Of a stretch of DNA of 64,000 nt, positions 32,891 to 43,286 are shown in pieces (the stretch's first letter is position 1; each line of letters opens with the position of its first letter). A program made the translations under genes and the position numbers. The notes under the pieces are model-generated. The model worked only from the letters and a program-made list of their open reading frames with translations. It was not told the origin of the DNA and did not search any database. This stretch comes from Karstenula rhodostoma CBS 690.94 (lineage: Eukaryota > Ascomycota > Dothideomycetes > Pleosporales > Didymosphaeriaceae), in NCBI GenBank assembly GCA_010093485.1, contig MU001512.1, positions 394,842 to 458,841 of the forward strand. Direction: 5' to 3'.

Positions 32891-34100
32891 ATGTCCTCTT
32901 CCTCTCTCCTAGCATCTCACTCGCAACTCCCCGACACAGTCTTATCTGATCAGCATCCAGACGTGCGACATCCAGAAAAAGGTCAGATGAATAAGACGCT
33001 CCGGCTGCGCAGAAACGCGGATCAGACTGGAGAGCGCGAAGTCGACCTCTACACACAGCACGCCGAGCAATGGGACCACCAGCACCAAGAGACGGATCAA
33101 CGTAACCAGCTTTCGAATGGGCGTTCTGCTGAGGATGAAACAAGTCTTTCCAACGGTGTGCCCGCGAATGATGGCTCCAACGAAGAGACCAGGCCGGTGA
33201 ACAATCCTCCCATCGTTGCAAAGGATGGCTCGCAACACGACTGTACGCACTGCCATCACGTGGGCGACAAGGTTAAAGAATACATATGGGTTGAGAGCAG
33301 GCCCAAAGAGATCCTGACGGAGACTCGGTCAAAAGAAGACGTGCTCATACGGTCCATCCGGCCGGCCCCAATCACCATAAAGCGAAAACCCTTCATCGCC
33401 AAACCCGACAGCAAGCTACGCAACGCCGGTAACTATATCCCTCGCTTACCCACATTCAACACAGCTAACCTCGCCAGGCACTGCCCGGGCATACGTCGCC
33501 GCCACAGAGGACAAACCCTACGGAACCACGCACCGCGACTGGGCACGCAACCACTCCCACCAGACAGTCCTCCAGCAACACTGCGAGTTCTTTGACACGG
33601 ACCGCGACGGAATCATTTGGCCCCAGGACACCTTCCACGGCTTCCACAAGCTCGGCTTTGGCCTCGTCCTCTCCCTCTTCGCCGTCTTCGTCATCCACGC
33701 AAATTTCTCCTACCCGACGCTCCCCTCCTGGCTGCCAGACCCCTTCTTCCGCATATACATCGCCAACATTCACAAAGACAAGCACGGCTCCGACACAGGC
33801 ACATACGACAACGAGGGCCGCTTTGTACCCCAGAAGTTCGAGGATATCTTCGAGAAGTACGCCGACGGGCGGGACTTTATGACGCTGTGGGATGTCGGGG
33901 ACATGCTCAAGGGGCAGCGCTGCATCGCGGACCCGATAGGCTGGGGCGGCGCGCTGTTCGAGTGGCTCGCGACGTACCTCATGCTGTGGCCGGATGACGG
34001 GCGCATGATGAAGGAGGATATCAGGGGCATCTACGATGGGAGTGTCTTCTACAAGATCGCCGCGAGACGGGCGTCGAACAGGGCGTATGGCTACGAGTAG
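32891..34100 (+). CDS. Caleosin / peroxygenase-like lipid droplet protein
   Basis: Exons 32891-33428 and 33478-34100 (49-base intron, GCTAAC branch, phase 1) give 386 residues. The N-terminal 170 residues are hydrophilic and unrelated to the family. The caleosin part starts near NAGTARAYVAATEDKPYGTTHRDW. One canonical EF-hand follows near 219-230 (DTDRDGIIWPQD), then a membrane-associated segment (LVLSLFAVFVI) and a proline-rich knot (PTLPSWLPDPFF, about 258-270). The C-terminal part ends with KEDIRGIYDGSVFYKIA. Family knowledge: caleosins bind heme and calcium on lipid droplets and can oxidise fatty acids as peroxygenases; heme-ligand histidines cannot be assigned here with certainty. The long N-terminal extension is unusual. 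Confidence 0.82.
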
Positions 34101-34139
34101 GAGGCGGAGTGGCGGCTTGTCGGCGAGGTCTTCCGGCGG

Positions 34140-34613
34140 GTGTGGGAGTACGTGTTGTGGGGGTATCGGGTGTGGAGTCTGACGGCGTGGCGGTACGCTC
34201 CTTGGAAGGGTCGTGCGTGGACTTATCGACCCTGGAACTACCGCGTGTGGACTTATCGACCCTGGAGGCACCGATGGTGGACTCATCCACCGCACGACCG
34301 CCGCGTCTGGGTACATCCGCCCTGGGACTCCTCAGCAGCTCAGACATCCCGCCTCGTCGACGCCCTGGACGTCACGCCTCTGCACATCACGCATTCGAAC
34401 GTCGATTCGCTGGACGTCAGATCGCTGGACTTGCAGCCTCTAGACGTCAGACTCGTGGGCAGCAAACCCCTGCATGTCGCATATTCCCCAGCTCTCAAAG
34501 CCCTGGATGTCGTCTCACTGGACAGTTCGCATGGAGTCGTTGGTCGTCGAGCCTCTATGATTAGGCCTCTGGACGTCCACCCGTTGGGTAATCCGCGGTG
34601 GAATGTTAGCTAA
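34140..34613 (+). repeat. Degenerate minisatellite downstream of the caleosin gene
   Basis: Direct repeats begin with copies of a GTGTGGACTTATCGACCCTGG unit near 34212-34290 and grade into shorter CTGGACGTC-like units to about 34600. Several reading frames on both strands stay open (for example plus 34140-34613 and minus 34021-34347) because the unit lacks stops. The encoded tryptophan/arginine- or leucine/aspartate-rich sequences are repeat translations and match no family I know. Confidence 0.6.
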
Positions 34614-35078
34614 TTAACTATACCTTACACTCAAATCATAACAGTACTACCCTTCTACCTAACGTATCCGAGAACGTGCCTGCTGGTGGTTCGCATAGTC
34701 GGCTAGATGGTAGTTGATAAGGAGAAAGATGTGATGGGTGGATGGGGTCTGGACTTGGTTTGCTTCAGAGATGGGGACGTGGTGGGTGGTGGGTTATGGG
34801 AGGTGAGGCGCGTATACGCCATATCTTCATCACAGCAGTCGTTACAAGCAGGCGGATCAGCGAGTGAGTGACATTCATCCATTGCAACGCGCGGGAGTTG
34901 GCTAGCTAGCAACCTAACCCTACATGTCCAAGATACATGGCACCACTATGACATTCTTTACTTTAGGTCCGTTGATCCGTCGCCCAGACGGCGGCGTGCT
35001 GTACGAAGCCGAAGCCGAAGCCGAAGCTACATCCATCCAGCACGTCCGTCCACGTCTAGACTGGACAAATCAGCTCGT
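34614..35078. other. Convergent intergenic space
   Basis: About 460 bases between the minisatellite and the stop of the superoxide dismutase gene. Includes a GAAGCC triplet-type repeat at about 35007-35026; no gene is seen. Confidence 0.4.
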
Positions 35079-35933
35079 CTAGGACGAGATGCCGATGACG
35101 CCGCAAGCAGGGCGTGTGCCCGCGTTTCCGGTCTTCTTTGACTCGGGGTGGTCCGACTTGCCGAGGTCGTCGGTGCCGCCGTGGACGACGATGGTGCGCT
35201 GTTCAGCCTCGTTAGCTATTTGACACGTAGACAAGGGGAGGAGAAAGGAGACGCACGCCGATGACGCTGTCCTGGCCGATGAGCTTGATGAGCTTGTCGG
35301 TCACGGAGCCCTGGGCGTTGCCCTGGGCGTCCGTCTTGAAGTTGCCGAGGTCGCCGACGTGGCGGTTGTCGTCGGAGGGGGCGCCGTGCTCCTTGCCGTG
35401 GGGGTTGACTGTGGCTCTACTCAGCAATGCAACCTTTCTTCGTTCCATGCATGCATGCTCGCAAGCCAGCAGAAAAGCGACCAAGACTTACAGTGGGGGC
35501 CGGCAGACGTGCAGCCGTTTGTGTTGTCGCCGAAGGCGTGGACGTGCATGCCGCGCTCAGCGTTTGCGTCGTGGCCCGAGATGTCCCATGAGACGGAGGT
35601 GGGGGAGCTCTCGTTCTCCTGCTCGAAGGTGACGGTGCCCTTGACGTTGGAGTCGCCACGGAGGACGGCGACTGTACACACGCAAATTAGCCCCCCGTGT
35701 CGTAGCATCGCATAGCATATCAATCTCTCTCCCGCTGCGCAGGCTCGCCGATTGGGGGCCGCAGCTGGCTGCCCATCAAGGTGCCCCCGCGGGAGTGCTG
35801 TAGCAGCGTGCAAAACGTGCTCAATCTCGCTCGGACAGCTCGGATGGATGCCCCGCGCCGCGCTGGGGCGGCAGCTTCACATCGCCCCAACCAGCAAGAC
35901 CCCAGGGGAGCTAGACGTACCGGCTTTGACCAT
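35079..35933 (-). CDS. SOD1: Cu/Zn superoxide dismutase, cytosolic
   Basis: Four exons on the minus strand: 35933-35921, 35671-35492, 35408-35257 and 35198-35079, giving 154 residues, the standard length. The first intron (250 bases) follows only four codons plus one base; all phases agree. The copper/zinc ligands are visible: [11 protein letters not shown] (two copper His), [14 protein letters not shown] (bridging His and zinc His) and [13 protein letters not shown] (copper His). The HVGDLGNF and [14 protein letters not shown] signatures are intact. Family knowledge: it converts superoxide to oxygen and hydrogen peroxide in cytosol and mitochondrial intermembrane space. No signal peptide is present. 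Confidence 0.96.
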
Positions 35934-36451
35934 TGTGACGGTGAGTAGATTAGATGGATTGGGATGGATTGTCTGTTGGTAGTGGCTGGAGGCGTGTAGA
36001 TGGTCTGTTGTAGTGTAGAGAGGGAGAAGATGCGTGGTAAGCTTCGGCACGTCGTCGAGCGGGGCATTCTGACGCAACTGAGCAGCTCGATTCCGATGTT
36101 AGCTCCGAGTCCCGCCCCAGCAGATGATTAATAAAATCGGCCCCTCCATGCTCAAGCAGAAACAGCGCTTGCCAGGTATCGCCCCGTTTTGCACGCATGC
36201 GTGTGTTGTCGCCCGATGTGATTCGCACAGGCAGCCCGTTCACGGCGAATGTTGAGTTGCAAGCTTTTCAATGTCGTCGGTCTAACTGTGTATGTGGTGC
36301 GCAATTGCGAGGGTATTGGATTGTATCTCTAACGCGAAAACACCTTCAACGTGAATCATTTGCTATTTTCATAACTACACTGGGCGCCAATTTTCTCCAT
36401 GTATTTCATTGCACAATCAAGAGAAAACGACAGATATCATACTTTCCTCCT
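35934..36451. other. Intergenic region upstream of SOD1
   Basis: About 520 bases separating SOD1 from the 3' end of TAL1, both on the minus strand. It should hold the SOD1 promoter; no gene is visible. Confidence 0.4.
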
Positions 36452-37532
36452 CTAAGCCGCCTGGATCTTCTCCTTCAGGATGTCCTTGAGCGTCTCGGCG
36501 TCAGCAGCGAACTTGGAGATGCCCTCGCGCAGCTTCTCGACCGCCATCTGCTCCTCGTTGAAGTCGAAGCGGAAGAGGGCTTCGTCGTTGATGTATGACT
36601 TCTTCTCGATGTCGAGCGAGTTTGCGTTGGCAGCGTCGAGCTTCTTGGGCACCTCGTCCTTGGAGTTGTAGAGCTGCTCGAGCAGGTTGGGCTGTTGGAA
36701 TTAGCACTGGGTCTGGTCTTCATTTTTGGAATCACTCACGGCAATGGTCAGGTAGTCGCAGCCAGCGAGCTCGGTAATCTCGCCAAGGCTCCTGAATGAG
36801 GCACCCATGACAATGGTGTTGTAGCCGTACTTCTTGTAGTAGTTGAAGATGGTGCCAACAGACTTGACACCGGGGTCCTCCTGGGCGGAGTACTCCTTCT
36901 TGGTCGCGGCCTTGTACCAGTCGAGGATGCGGCCGACGAAGGGGGAGATGAGGTAGGCGCCGGCCTCGGCGGCGGCAATGGCCTGCGGGAGGGCGAACAT
37001 GAGTGTTAGGTTGCAGTTGATGCCGTGCTTGGACTGGAGGATCTCGGCGGCCTTGATGCCCTCCCATGTCGAGGCAATCTTGATGAGGATGCGGTCCTTG
37101 TCAATGCCGGCCTCCTTGTAGAGCTGCGCAGGTTAGCATCCGCGGGATCCGACTGCTGGCGGATCACGGGGCACGTACGTCGATGATGCGCAGGGCCTTG
37201 TTCACCGACTGCTCGGTGGAGAAGGAGAAGCGCGCGTCCACCTCAGTCGACACCTTTCCGGGGATGATCTTGAGGATCTCGCTGCCGAACTGCACGAGCA
37301 GGTTGTCGAGTGTGATGTCGACCTGGTGGTCGAGGTCCCGGCCGTGCTCCTTGCCGTACTTGACGGCGGCATCGATCAGCTTGGCGTACTCGGGCTTCTT
37401 GGAGGCGGCGAGGATGAGCGAGGGGTTGGTGGTCGCATCCTGGGGCTTGTACTTGTCGATGGTCGCAAAGTCGCCCGAGTCGCAGACGACGGTGGTGCCG
37501 GTGGCCTTCAGTTGATCGAGGCTGGAAGACAT
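36452..37532 (-). CDS. TAL1: Transaldolase
   Basis: Three exons, 37532-37179, 37123-36740 and 36691-36452, give 325 residues, matching the usual length. Introns are 55 and 48 bases, both phase 0. Conserved landmarks include DATTNPSLI (about 33-41), the catalytic Schiff-base lysine in [17 protein letters not shown] and the [11 protein letters not shown] block. Family knowledge: transaldolase moves a dihydroxyacetone unit between sugar phosphates in the non-oxidative pentose phosphate pathway in the cytosol. An intact, ordinary housekeeping copy. Confidence 0.96.
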
Positions 37533-38685
37533 GGTGTGTGGTAGGCGCGGTTCAATTCCGAGGTGATGGGGTGTATGATTGGGAAGAGGTTGGGGGAAGA
37601 ATAAAGCAGGGCGGTGTGTTGGGAAAGATGAGGGAGACTGCGTTGTTTTGGTCTGGCATGCTGCCCCGCCGCGTGGAAAAAGCGCCCCGCCGCAGCGTCA
37701 CAGTGGCGACGAGTTTGCGATTGCGCCGATGCTCCCGACGCGGCCGAGAAACCAACAGCAACCGCCATGGCATGCCCTGGGCCCGCCAAAAGCCATTGCA
37801 TCGCATCAATCAGCGCCTTCCCGCGCCGCTACTAAGCAGCACCCTGGTCCACTTTCCCTTTCGGCGTGGTTTTGTCCTTTGACCGCGGATGCAGCATCGC
37901 CTCCTACCACCCACCCCCGGTGATGCAGTTCTGGTATCCAGCATTACACCGCACACGGTAATGCACGCCTCGCCCCGCCTCATTCATTGTCCCATGTTTC
38001 ATTCCAACAAAATCTCTGAAGGTCACACCTAGCCGCCCAATTTCAGACGCCGCTCCGGGCCGGCATCTGAGCGAGGTTCCCAGGCGGCCTTTCAGCCTTT
38101 CAGCCTTCAGCCTCATGCAGCCTATCCGCGCCTAGTTCAACAATTCTTTCTACACGGGTCCATCGTCTTCCCACTCCCTGCGGCTAATAACACAGCACGC
38201 TTGCTTCTTCCGCCAATGGCATTGCACATCTCAACTACAAGCCCTTCACCAACCCATACGCCGCGTGCTGTGCTGCCGGACGCCTGTCGCCCTGAACCGT
38301 GATTCGGAGAAGAGCTACTCCGAGGGTCCAAACGCCATGACCCATGATTCGAAAACAGCCGCCCAGAAGGCTCAAAGGCCATTACCTTTTGCTGACGGAT
38401 TGCACAGCTCTAGAATCATACTTGCGGTATCATTCTCAACAGACCCAAGAATCTATTTCTCCGGTCCGTGGGTCCGAGGCTCACTACATACACGTTGTCC
38501 GGCACATGAATTGGTCCTGCTTGCGGTACGCTCCACTCTCCCTCTATTCACACCTTCGCAGCTTTCCTCACCATCATCTCCGCCTGCCTTTTCTTCCAAC
38601 AAACCCTCTCCCCTCACTCCTCTCTCATCCCATACCCATACACACCACTCCCTTCCATCCCAACACCAACCCTATCCCCTACACC
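37533..38685. other. Intergenic region upstream of TAL1
   Basis: About 1.15 kb containing the TAL1 promoter and the 3' flank of the dehydrogenase gene. Open frames on both strands lack recognisable motifs; the stretch 38530-38700 is a pyrimidine-rich C/T run that makes long serine/proline frames on the plus strand. Confidence 0.45.
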
Positions 38686-39788
38686 CTACGACTTCGCCCT
38701 CTCCGCCCCCCACCCTTCCGCCCCCAACCACTCAAAAACCTCCTCATAACTGCTTCCCAAATTCGACGCCGTATGCCCCCTCCCCCTCGGCCCCGGATCA
38801 TTGAACTGCTCCACCCTTCTCGTCTGCCCCGCGCCCACCTCCAGCACCGTGCCCCCACCCAACCCCCCCTCCTCAAGACACCTCACCATGGCCTCGGCCA
38901 CCTCCTCGGGACTCGCCCACGCGTCCTGCGCATCGTCCAGAAACACAAGCTTCTCGGGGTGTTCCGTCCACAGCGGCGTCTTGATAATCCCCGGCGCGAC
39001 CCCGTTCACGCGGATGCCCAGCCGCGCGTCCAGCGCGCCCAGCGAGCGGATGAAACCGTTCATCGCGTGTTTGGCCGCCACGTAGAGGGGTGTGTTTAGG
39101 TTCGCCACCTGGCCTGCGATGCTGCTGATGATGAGCACGCGCTTGGGATTCGTCGGGGAGACGCCGGCCGCGAGGAAGCGCGAGATGGCGAGCTGCGTCG
39201 TGCGGATCGGGTGCGTGATGTTGATGTCGAGGGTGGCGTAGTGGTTGGCGGTGGGTGCGTCTTTGGATTGGGCGCTGCCCGGCGGGTGCCAGAAGTTGGT
39301 CCAGTATGGGTCGTCTGGGCGTTCTCTTGATCAGCTTGTTTCCCTCTTTTCAGGTGTTTATCTGGGATGGGGAGGATGGGCAGAAAGCAAACGTCACATA
39401 CAAATCCCCGCCCCTGGACACACCACGTCGACGCCCCCAAATTCCCTCTCCGCCACCTCAAACATGCGCTCCAGCTGCGTCCACTCCCTCACATCCGTCT
39501 CCACAAACACCGCGCGCGGAGTCCCAGTCCCAGTCCCAGTCCCGCTGTACTGCTCCAGCAGCTTCCGTGCCTCAGGTCTAAGCGCCAGATCCGCTATCAC
39601 CACACTACACCCTTTCGCGAGCAGCAGCGCAGCGAAGGAGAAATTGATGCCTGCAGTGGTTGGTTAGTTTGCGCACAAGGGACAGGAGCGATCGCATTAC
39701 CCGAGCCCGCGCCCGTAACTATAGCCACCCTCCCCTCCACAGAGAAAACATTCGAGCGCGCCGTGACGCCATCTTCCCTCGCTGCCAT
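38686..39788 (-). CDS. Short-chain dehydrogenase/reductase
   Basis: Three exons, 39788-39701, 39650-39402 and 39314-38686, give 321 residues; introns are 50 and 87 bases and frames agree. The classical SDR pattern is present: nucleotide-binding TGAGSGI at 25-31, an acidic residue after the second strand (VVIADLALRPEA, favouring NAD), the NAG-equivalent CPGAGI, and the active-site S-x-YVAAK (SSIAGQVANLNTPLYVAAK). VNGVAPGIIKTPLW follows as in 15-hydroxyprostaglandin-dehydrogenase-like members. A GT-dipeptide repeat (about residues 65-72) comes from a CCCAGT DNA repeat. The substrate cannot be told from sequence. Confidence 0.85.
39522..39545 (+). repeat. CCCAGT hexanucleotide repeat inside the dehydrogenase gene
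   Basis: About three and a half tandem CCCAGT units encode a glycine-threonine dipeptide run on the minus strand in a surface loop region of the SDR fold. In-frame copy-number changes would be tolerated. Confidence 0.75.
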
Positions 39789-40555
39789 TATATAGCGTAG
39801 ATAGTAATACCACTCACACTCGCCACACGCAACGGTGCGGTAGGGATGGAAGTATATATTCACCCAGTCCGAGGCAAAGCGTTACGCGACCGTCCTTCTG
39901 GGACAGGCAGTGGTGAGGTGAATGAATTGCAGAGATGTAGTATGTCAGTGATGGTTGTGTGTGGGATATATGTATATGGGGCTCTGATACACGCGTCTGC
40001 GTGCCGCATTATTACTCGTTCGGTATACCGCAAGTAGTGGGTGAGGGGCACGCGGGGGATGCGGGGGATGCGACGGCGAGCTCGGTACAGCAACTTTCCA
40101 CCGCTGGGCTTGCTAGACGCGTGTAGGGCTGCCGAGGAGTGGGCAAGGCATCAGATCAGATCCGCTAGAGGGGATGGCTGCGGTAGGTGGAGGGGAGTGG
40201 GCGGGTGTCACGCGTGTAGCTGCTAGCCATGCTTTTAGAGCGTGTGAGAGATGCAGCGATGAAGGTTGGAGTAAATGGGTTATATTTCCAAGCAACACCC
40301 CATCGAGTCCCTTCCTGTATTGCGTTTTGCCGCGGCTTGCAGAAGCGCGCGAAGAGTCAACAATTGATATTTCAAAGTAAAAAATAGGATGCGGCCTGCC
40401 GATGCGAAATCGTGACCGATGCACGACGCACGATGCAGCGCCTACCCGCCTACCCACCCGCCCACCGCATGGATATATGCCATAACATAAGAACGCCCCG
40501 TACGCCGATGCCGCAGATGCCGATGCCGATGCAGACGCACCTTGTCCCAGTCGCA
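39789..40555. other. Intergenic region with trinucleotide-type repeats
   Basis: About 770 bases between the dehydrogenase start and the acyltransferase stop (both minus strand). A CCGATG/CAGATG-type repeat is present at about 40504-40540 and a GGGGGATGC duplication near 40050-40070. No gene is recognised; the dehydrogenase promoter should lie near 39800-40000. Confidence 0.45.
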
Positions 40556-41608
40556 TCAATTCCGCCTCCTAAGCTCGCCCTGGTCGTCGCGCCCCGACGC
40601 CCTCGGCAGCGGCGCCCCGTTCCCCTGCCCGCTCACGTGGCTCAGCCGTATCAGCTCGTCGAGCATGGCATCGCGCGTCTTCTTCATGAGGGCATCGACG
40701 TTCTCGGCCGTCATACCCTTTGTGGGGATGGGCGGGAGGACGCTGACGTCGACGACGGCGGGGTGGAACTCGCGCTTCTTGACGTTGAGGACGTGGGCGT
40801 AGTTTGCGACGACCATGGGGACGATGGGGACGCCGGCCTGGATGGCGAGGTGGAAGGCGCCCTTTTTGAAGGGGAGGAGCTCGGGCTGCTCGGCGTACGA
40901 GCGCGTGCCCTCGGGGAAGATGAAGACGGATTGGCGCTGCGTGTGCATCGTGGTTGCGGCCGAGTCGAAGGCGGCGCGGGCGGTGGCGCGGTTGGCGCGG
41001 TCGATGAAGACGGTCTTGGAGAGGGCCACTGCGGGTGGGTGGGTTAGTTGGGACGGGTGGAATTTGGGAGGGCGAGACGTACTGAACCAGCCGAGGATGG
41101 GCGCCCATTTCAGCGACTTCTTTGCCGTTACGGAGGTGTATTTGGGGAACATGCAGCCGAGCATGAGGACGTCGAGTTCGCTGTGGGGAGTCAGTCTGCA
41201 AGCTCGCCGCTTGCTGCGCGTACAAGCATGTCCACTTTCACGCGCATGCACGAGACAGCACTCCACTCACCTCTGGTGGTTGCCCAAGAATACGGCGGGC
41301 CTCGTCAACAGCGCTTCCTCGCCGCCGCTGTTCGTGACCCTGAAGGTGACGCCCGTGATCACCCACATGGCCCACTTGAACGATCTCCCGGTGGTCCACT
41401 GGCTCAGGCCTCCGTATCCCACGGCTCTCAGGAAGATGCTCGCAAACACGCCGTACATGGCGCTGCAGCTCATCAGGATCATGCTGGTGATGAAGAAGGC
41501 CGCAAACGAGGCGAGCTGGGCCAGCTTCCCGGGCAGGACGAGCGAGAGGGCGCGCAGAAAGACGATGAGGATCGGCGGGGCGGCCATGGTGTAGAGGAGC
41601 CAGCTCAT
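40556..41608 (-). CDS. SLC1: 1-acyl-sn-glycerol-3-phosphate acyltransferase (PlsC/SLC1 family)
   Basis: Exons 41608-41271, 41180-41083 and 41028-40556 give 302 residues; introns of 90 and 54 bases join in phases 2 and 1. Two hydrophobic helices occupy about residues 5-70. The first junction completes the acyltransferase NHQSELD motif (HX4D, residues 110-116), followed by KKSLKWAPILGW. FPEGTRS lies at about 183-189, then KKGAFHLAIQAGVPIVPMV. Family knowledge: it acylates lysophosphatidate to phosphatidate in the ER, a central step in phospholipid and triacylglycerol synthesis. All motifs are intact. Confidence 0.9.
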
Positions 41609-42497
41609 GGCGGGTGGTCGTGTGGTGGGTGCAGTCGCGGGGTGCTATGCGGTCGGCCGTGGCATTCGAGGAGAAGATGGGATCTGAATCTGGATCGAGG
41701 TGGAGGTGGAGGTGGAGGTGGAGGTGGAAGTGGAGCGCGGCAGGCCGAGCGAGCGAGGACCGCCCGTGAGAAGGCGGTGAGTGTTGGGCGTCGGCGGGAG
41801 CTTTGGCGGGCAACTTTTTCGATGCTGAGGTCCCGCTCCGAGGCTCGTTGGTGCTTCCTCGCTTAGCGTCCCAAGTGGGATGTGCCGCAAGGGTGTAACT
41901 GTAATGCCTGCTCTTGCGTGGAGCTTGTGCTGAGCTTCGTATCGTGAGATGGGAACTAATTATTGTGTTGAACGTATTGTATTTTTTTTTTTGTACAAGG
42001 ATTGCATCGAGACAAATACAGTTGAAGGAAACGCCGCGGGCACGCTGAGAACGCAGCCAGTTCAACCCCCAACAAGCAGAGCACCGGCGAATCGACGAGG
42101 GTGCAACTCAACGACTGCTCGGTCATGAGCGCGCTCCTATCATAGGGTTTCGAGAGTGCCCATGCACTTCCAGCGTGATTCACGAATGTGCGCGTGACGA
42201 GACGAGAGTGGTATAGGGGAGCGCCCCATGTGAACGCGCCGTGCCTTGCGATGTCGGCCTGATCACAGTCAAGTGCCTGGTGCACGCGAAACCCGGGTAC
42301 AGCACTGCATTAGTATCGACCTTAAACCCGTTGATAATGACTGGAACAAGTGTTCAAATGTTGCGAAATGAAGCAGGTCGCCGAAGCCCCTAACGATTCC
42401 AGCTGCAACCGTGCTGATTGGACTTTTCAGTGGCGGCGGTCCAAAAGCCTTGCTGCAGCCCACCAATGGACCTCGGAAGTATCCAGAGTATCCACCA
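41609..42497. other. Intergenic region upstream of the acyltransferase
   Basis: About 890 bases with the acyltransferase promoter. Includes a GGTGGA repeat (listed separately) and a poly-T run near 41981-41992. Open frames on either strand look coincidental. Confidence 0.45.
41699..41730 (+). repeat. GGTGGA hexanucleotide repeat
   Basis: Five tandem GGTGGA units about 90 bases upstream of the acyltransferase start codon, probably in its leader or core promoter. Confidence 0.85.
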
Positions 42498-43286
42498 TCA
42501 CTTCTCCTCGACAGAATGAATGCTTTGTTGCCTTGGGATCCTCCGTTGTCGCATCATCTCAACCGTCGTGATGGCAAAAGTCAACACGTCGAGCAGGAAG
42601 ATGGGAACGAGGATCCACTTCCACGCGACCATATGCGTGACAGCTGAGCTGATGCTGCGGCGATGCTGCTCCGAAGCCAGCGGCAACTCCAGCACGGCTT
42701 TGTACCAGTTCTCGGGCGTCCACCAATGCTCGGCGTAGGGTACATTCGAGCGCGCGGCGGATTCTAGGATGTGCTGATGGTTCGTCTGGTTGGTGACGAC
42801 GAAGACGAAGATGATGGCTGAGAGCGTGAAGAAGACGGATAGCAGCTGCAGGACAAACACTCCGACGAGGGTTTTTGATGGAGGCTGCAACTGTTGTTAA
42901 CCAAGGACGCACATGTCAGATGCGTAACGTACTTTCCCCGCCCGGTGTCTTTGTCGCAATGCCACATACATTGCGATGAGACCGAGAAAGAATCCATAGC
43001 CGGCTACACCGTTAGACTCGTGGCCTTGGTCAACCCACAAGTGTGCCGGATGTGTGACGAGCTGTACAGTTCTCCCTGGCCAGTTTACTTGATATGTGAC
43101 GATTTCGTCTGTTAAAGGCTGTTAGTTTGGTTGGTGTTGTAGTAATGTGAGATACGTGCTTTTCTGCTGGAGGATGAAGCCCACCATGGAAGAGATCAGA
43201 CCTAGATTCGTAATCGAAAGAGCAGAGAGACAAAGATTGGAAGCAAACATGGACCAAAAGGTCACCTCGCTTGTGGATGTGTCCAT
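42498..43286 (-). CDS. Multi-pass membrane protein of unknown function
   Basis: Read on the minus strand from ATG 43284-43286. The first exon encodes a membrane helix (SNLCLSALSITNLGLISSMVG). A middle exon ending at 42933 has an extracellular-type stretch DEIVTYQVNWPGR then helix YGFFLGLIAMYVAL. The last exon (42890-42498) has helices VFVLQLLSVFFTLSAIIFVFV and WILVPIFLLDVLTFAITTV. The last intron (42891-42932, GTACGT donor) is clear, but the first, near 43105-43156, has a good donor and acceptor that do not keep frame together, so the join is unresolved: either an unusual acceptor or a small break. Four helices suggest a tetraspan/MARVEL-like topology. Confidence 0.5.

Noticed and set aside
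33465..34316. 283-codon minus-strand frame across the caleosin gene
   Set aside because: It is the antisense shadow of the caleosin exon continued into the stop-free minisatellite; no motif is present.
41048..41866. 272-codon plus-strand frame
   Set aside because: Antisense to the acyltransferase gene, whose motifs (NHQSELD, EGTRS) are unmistakable on the minus strand.
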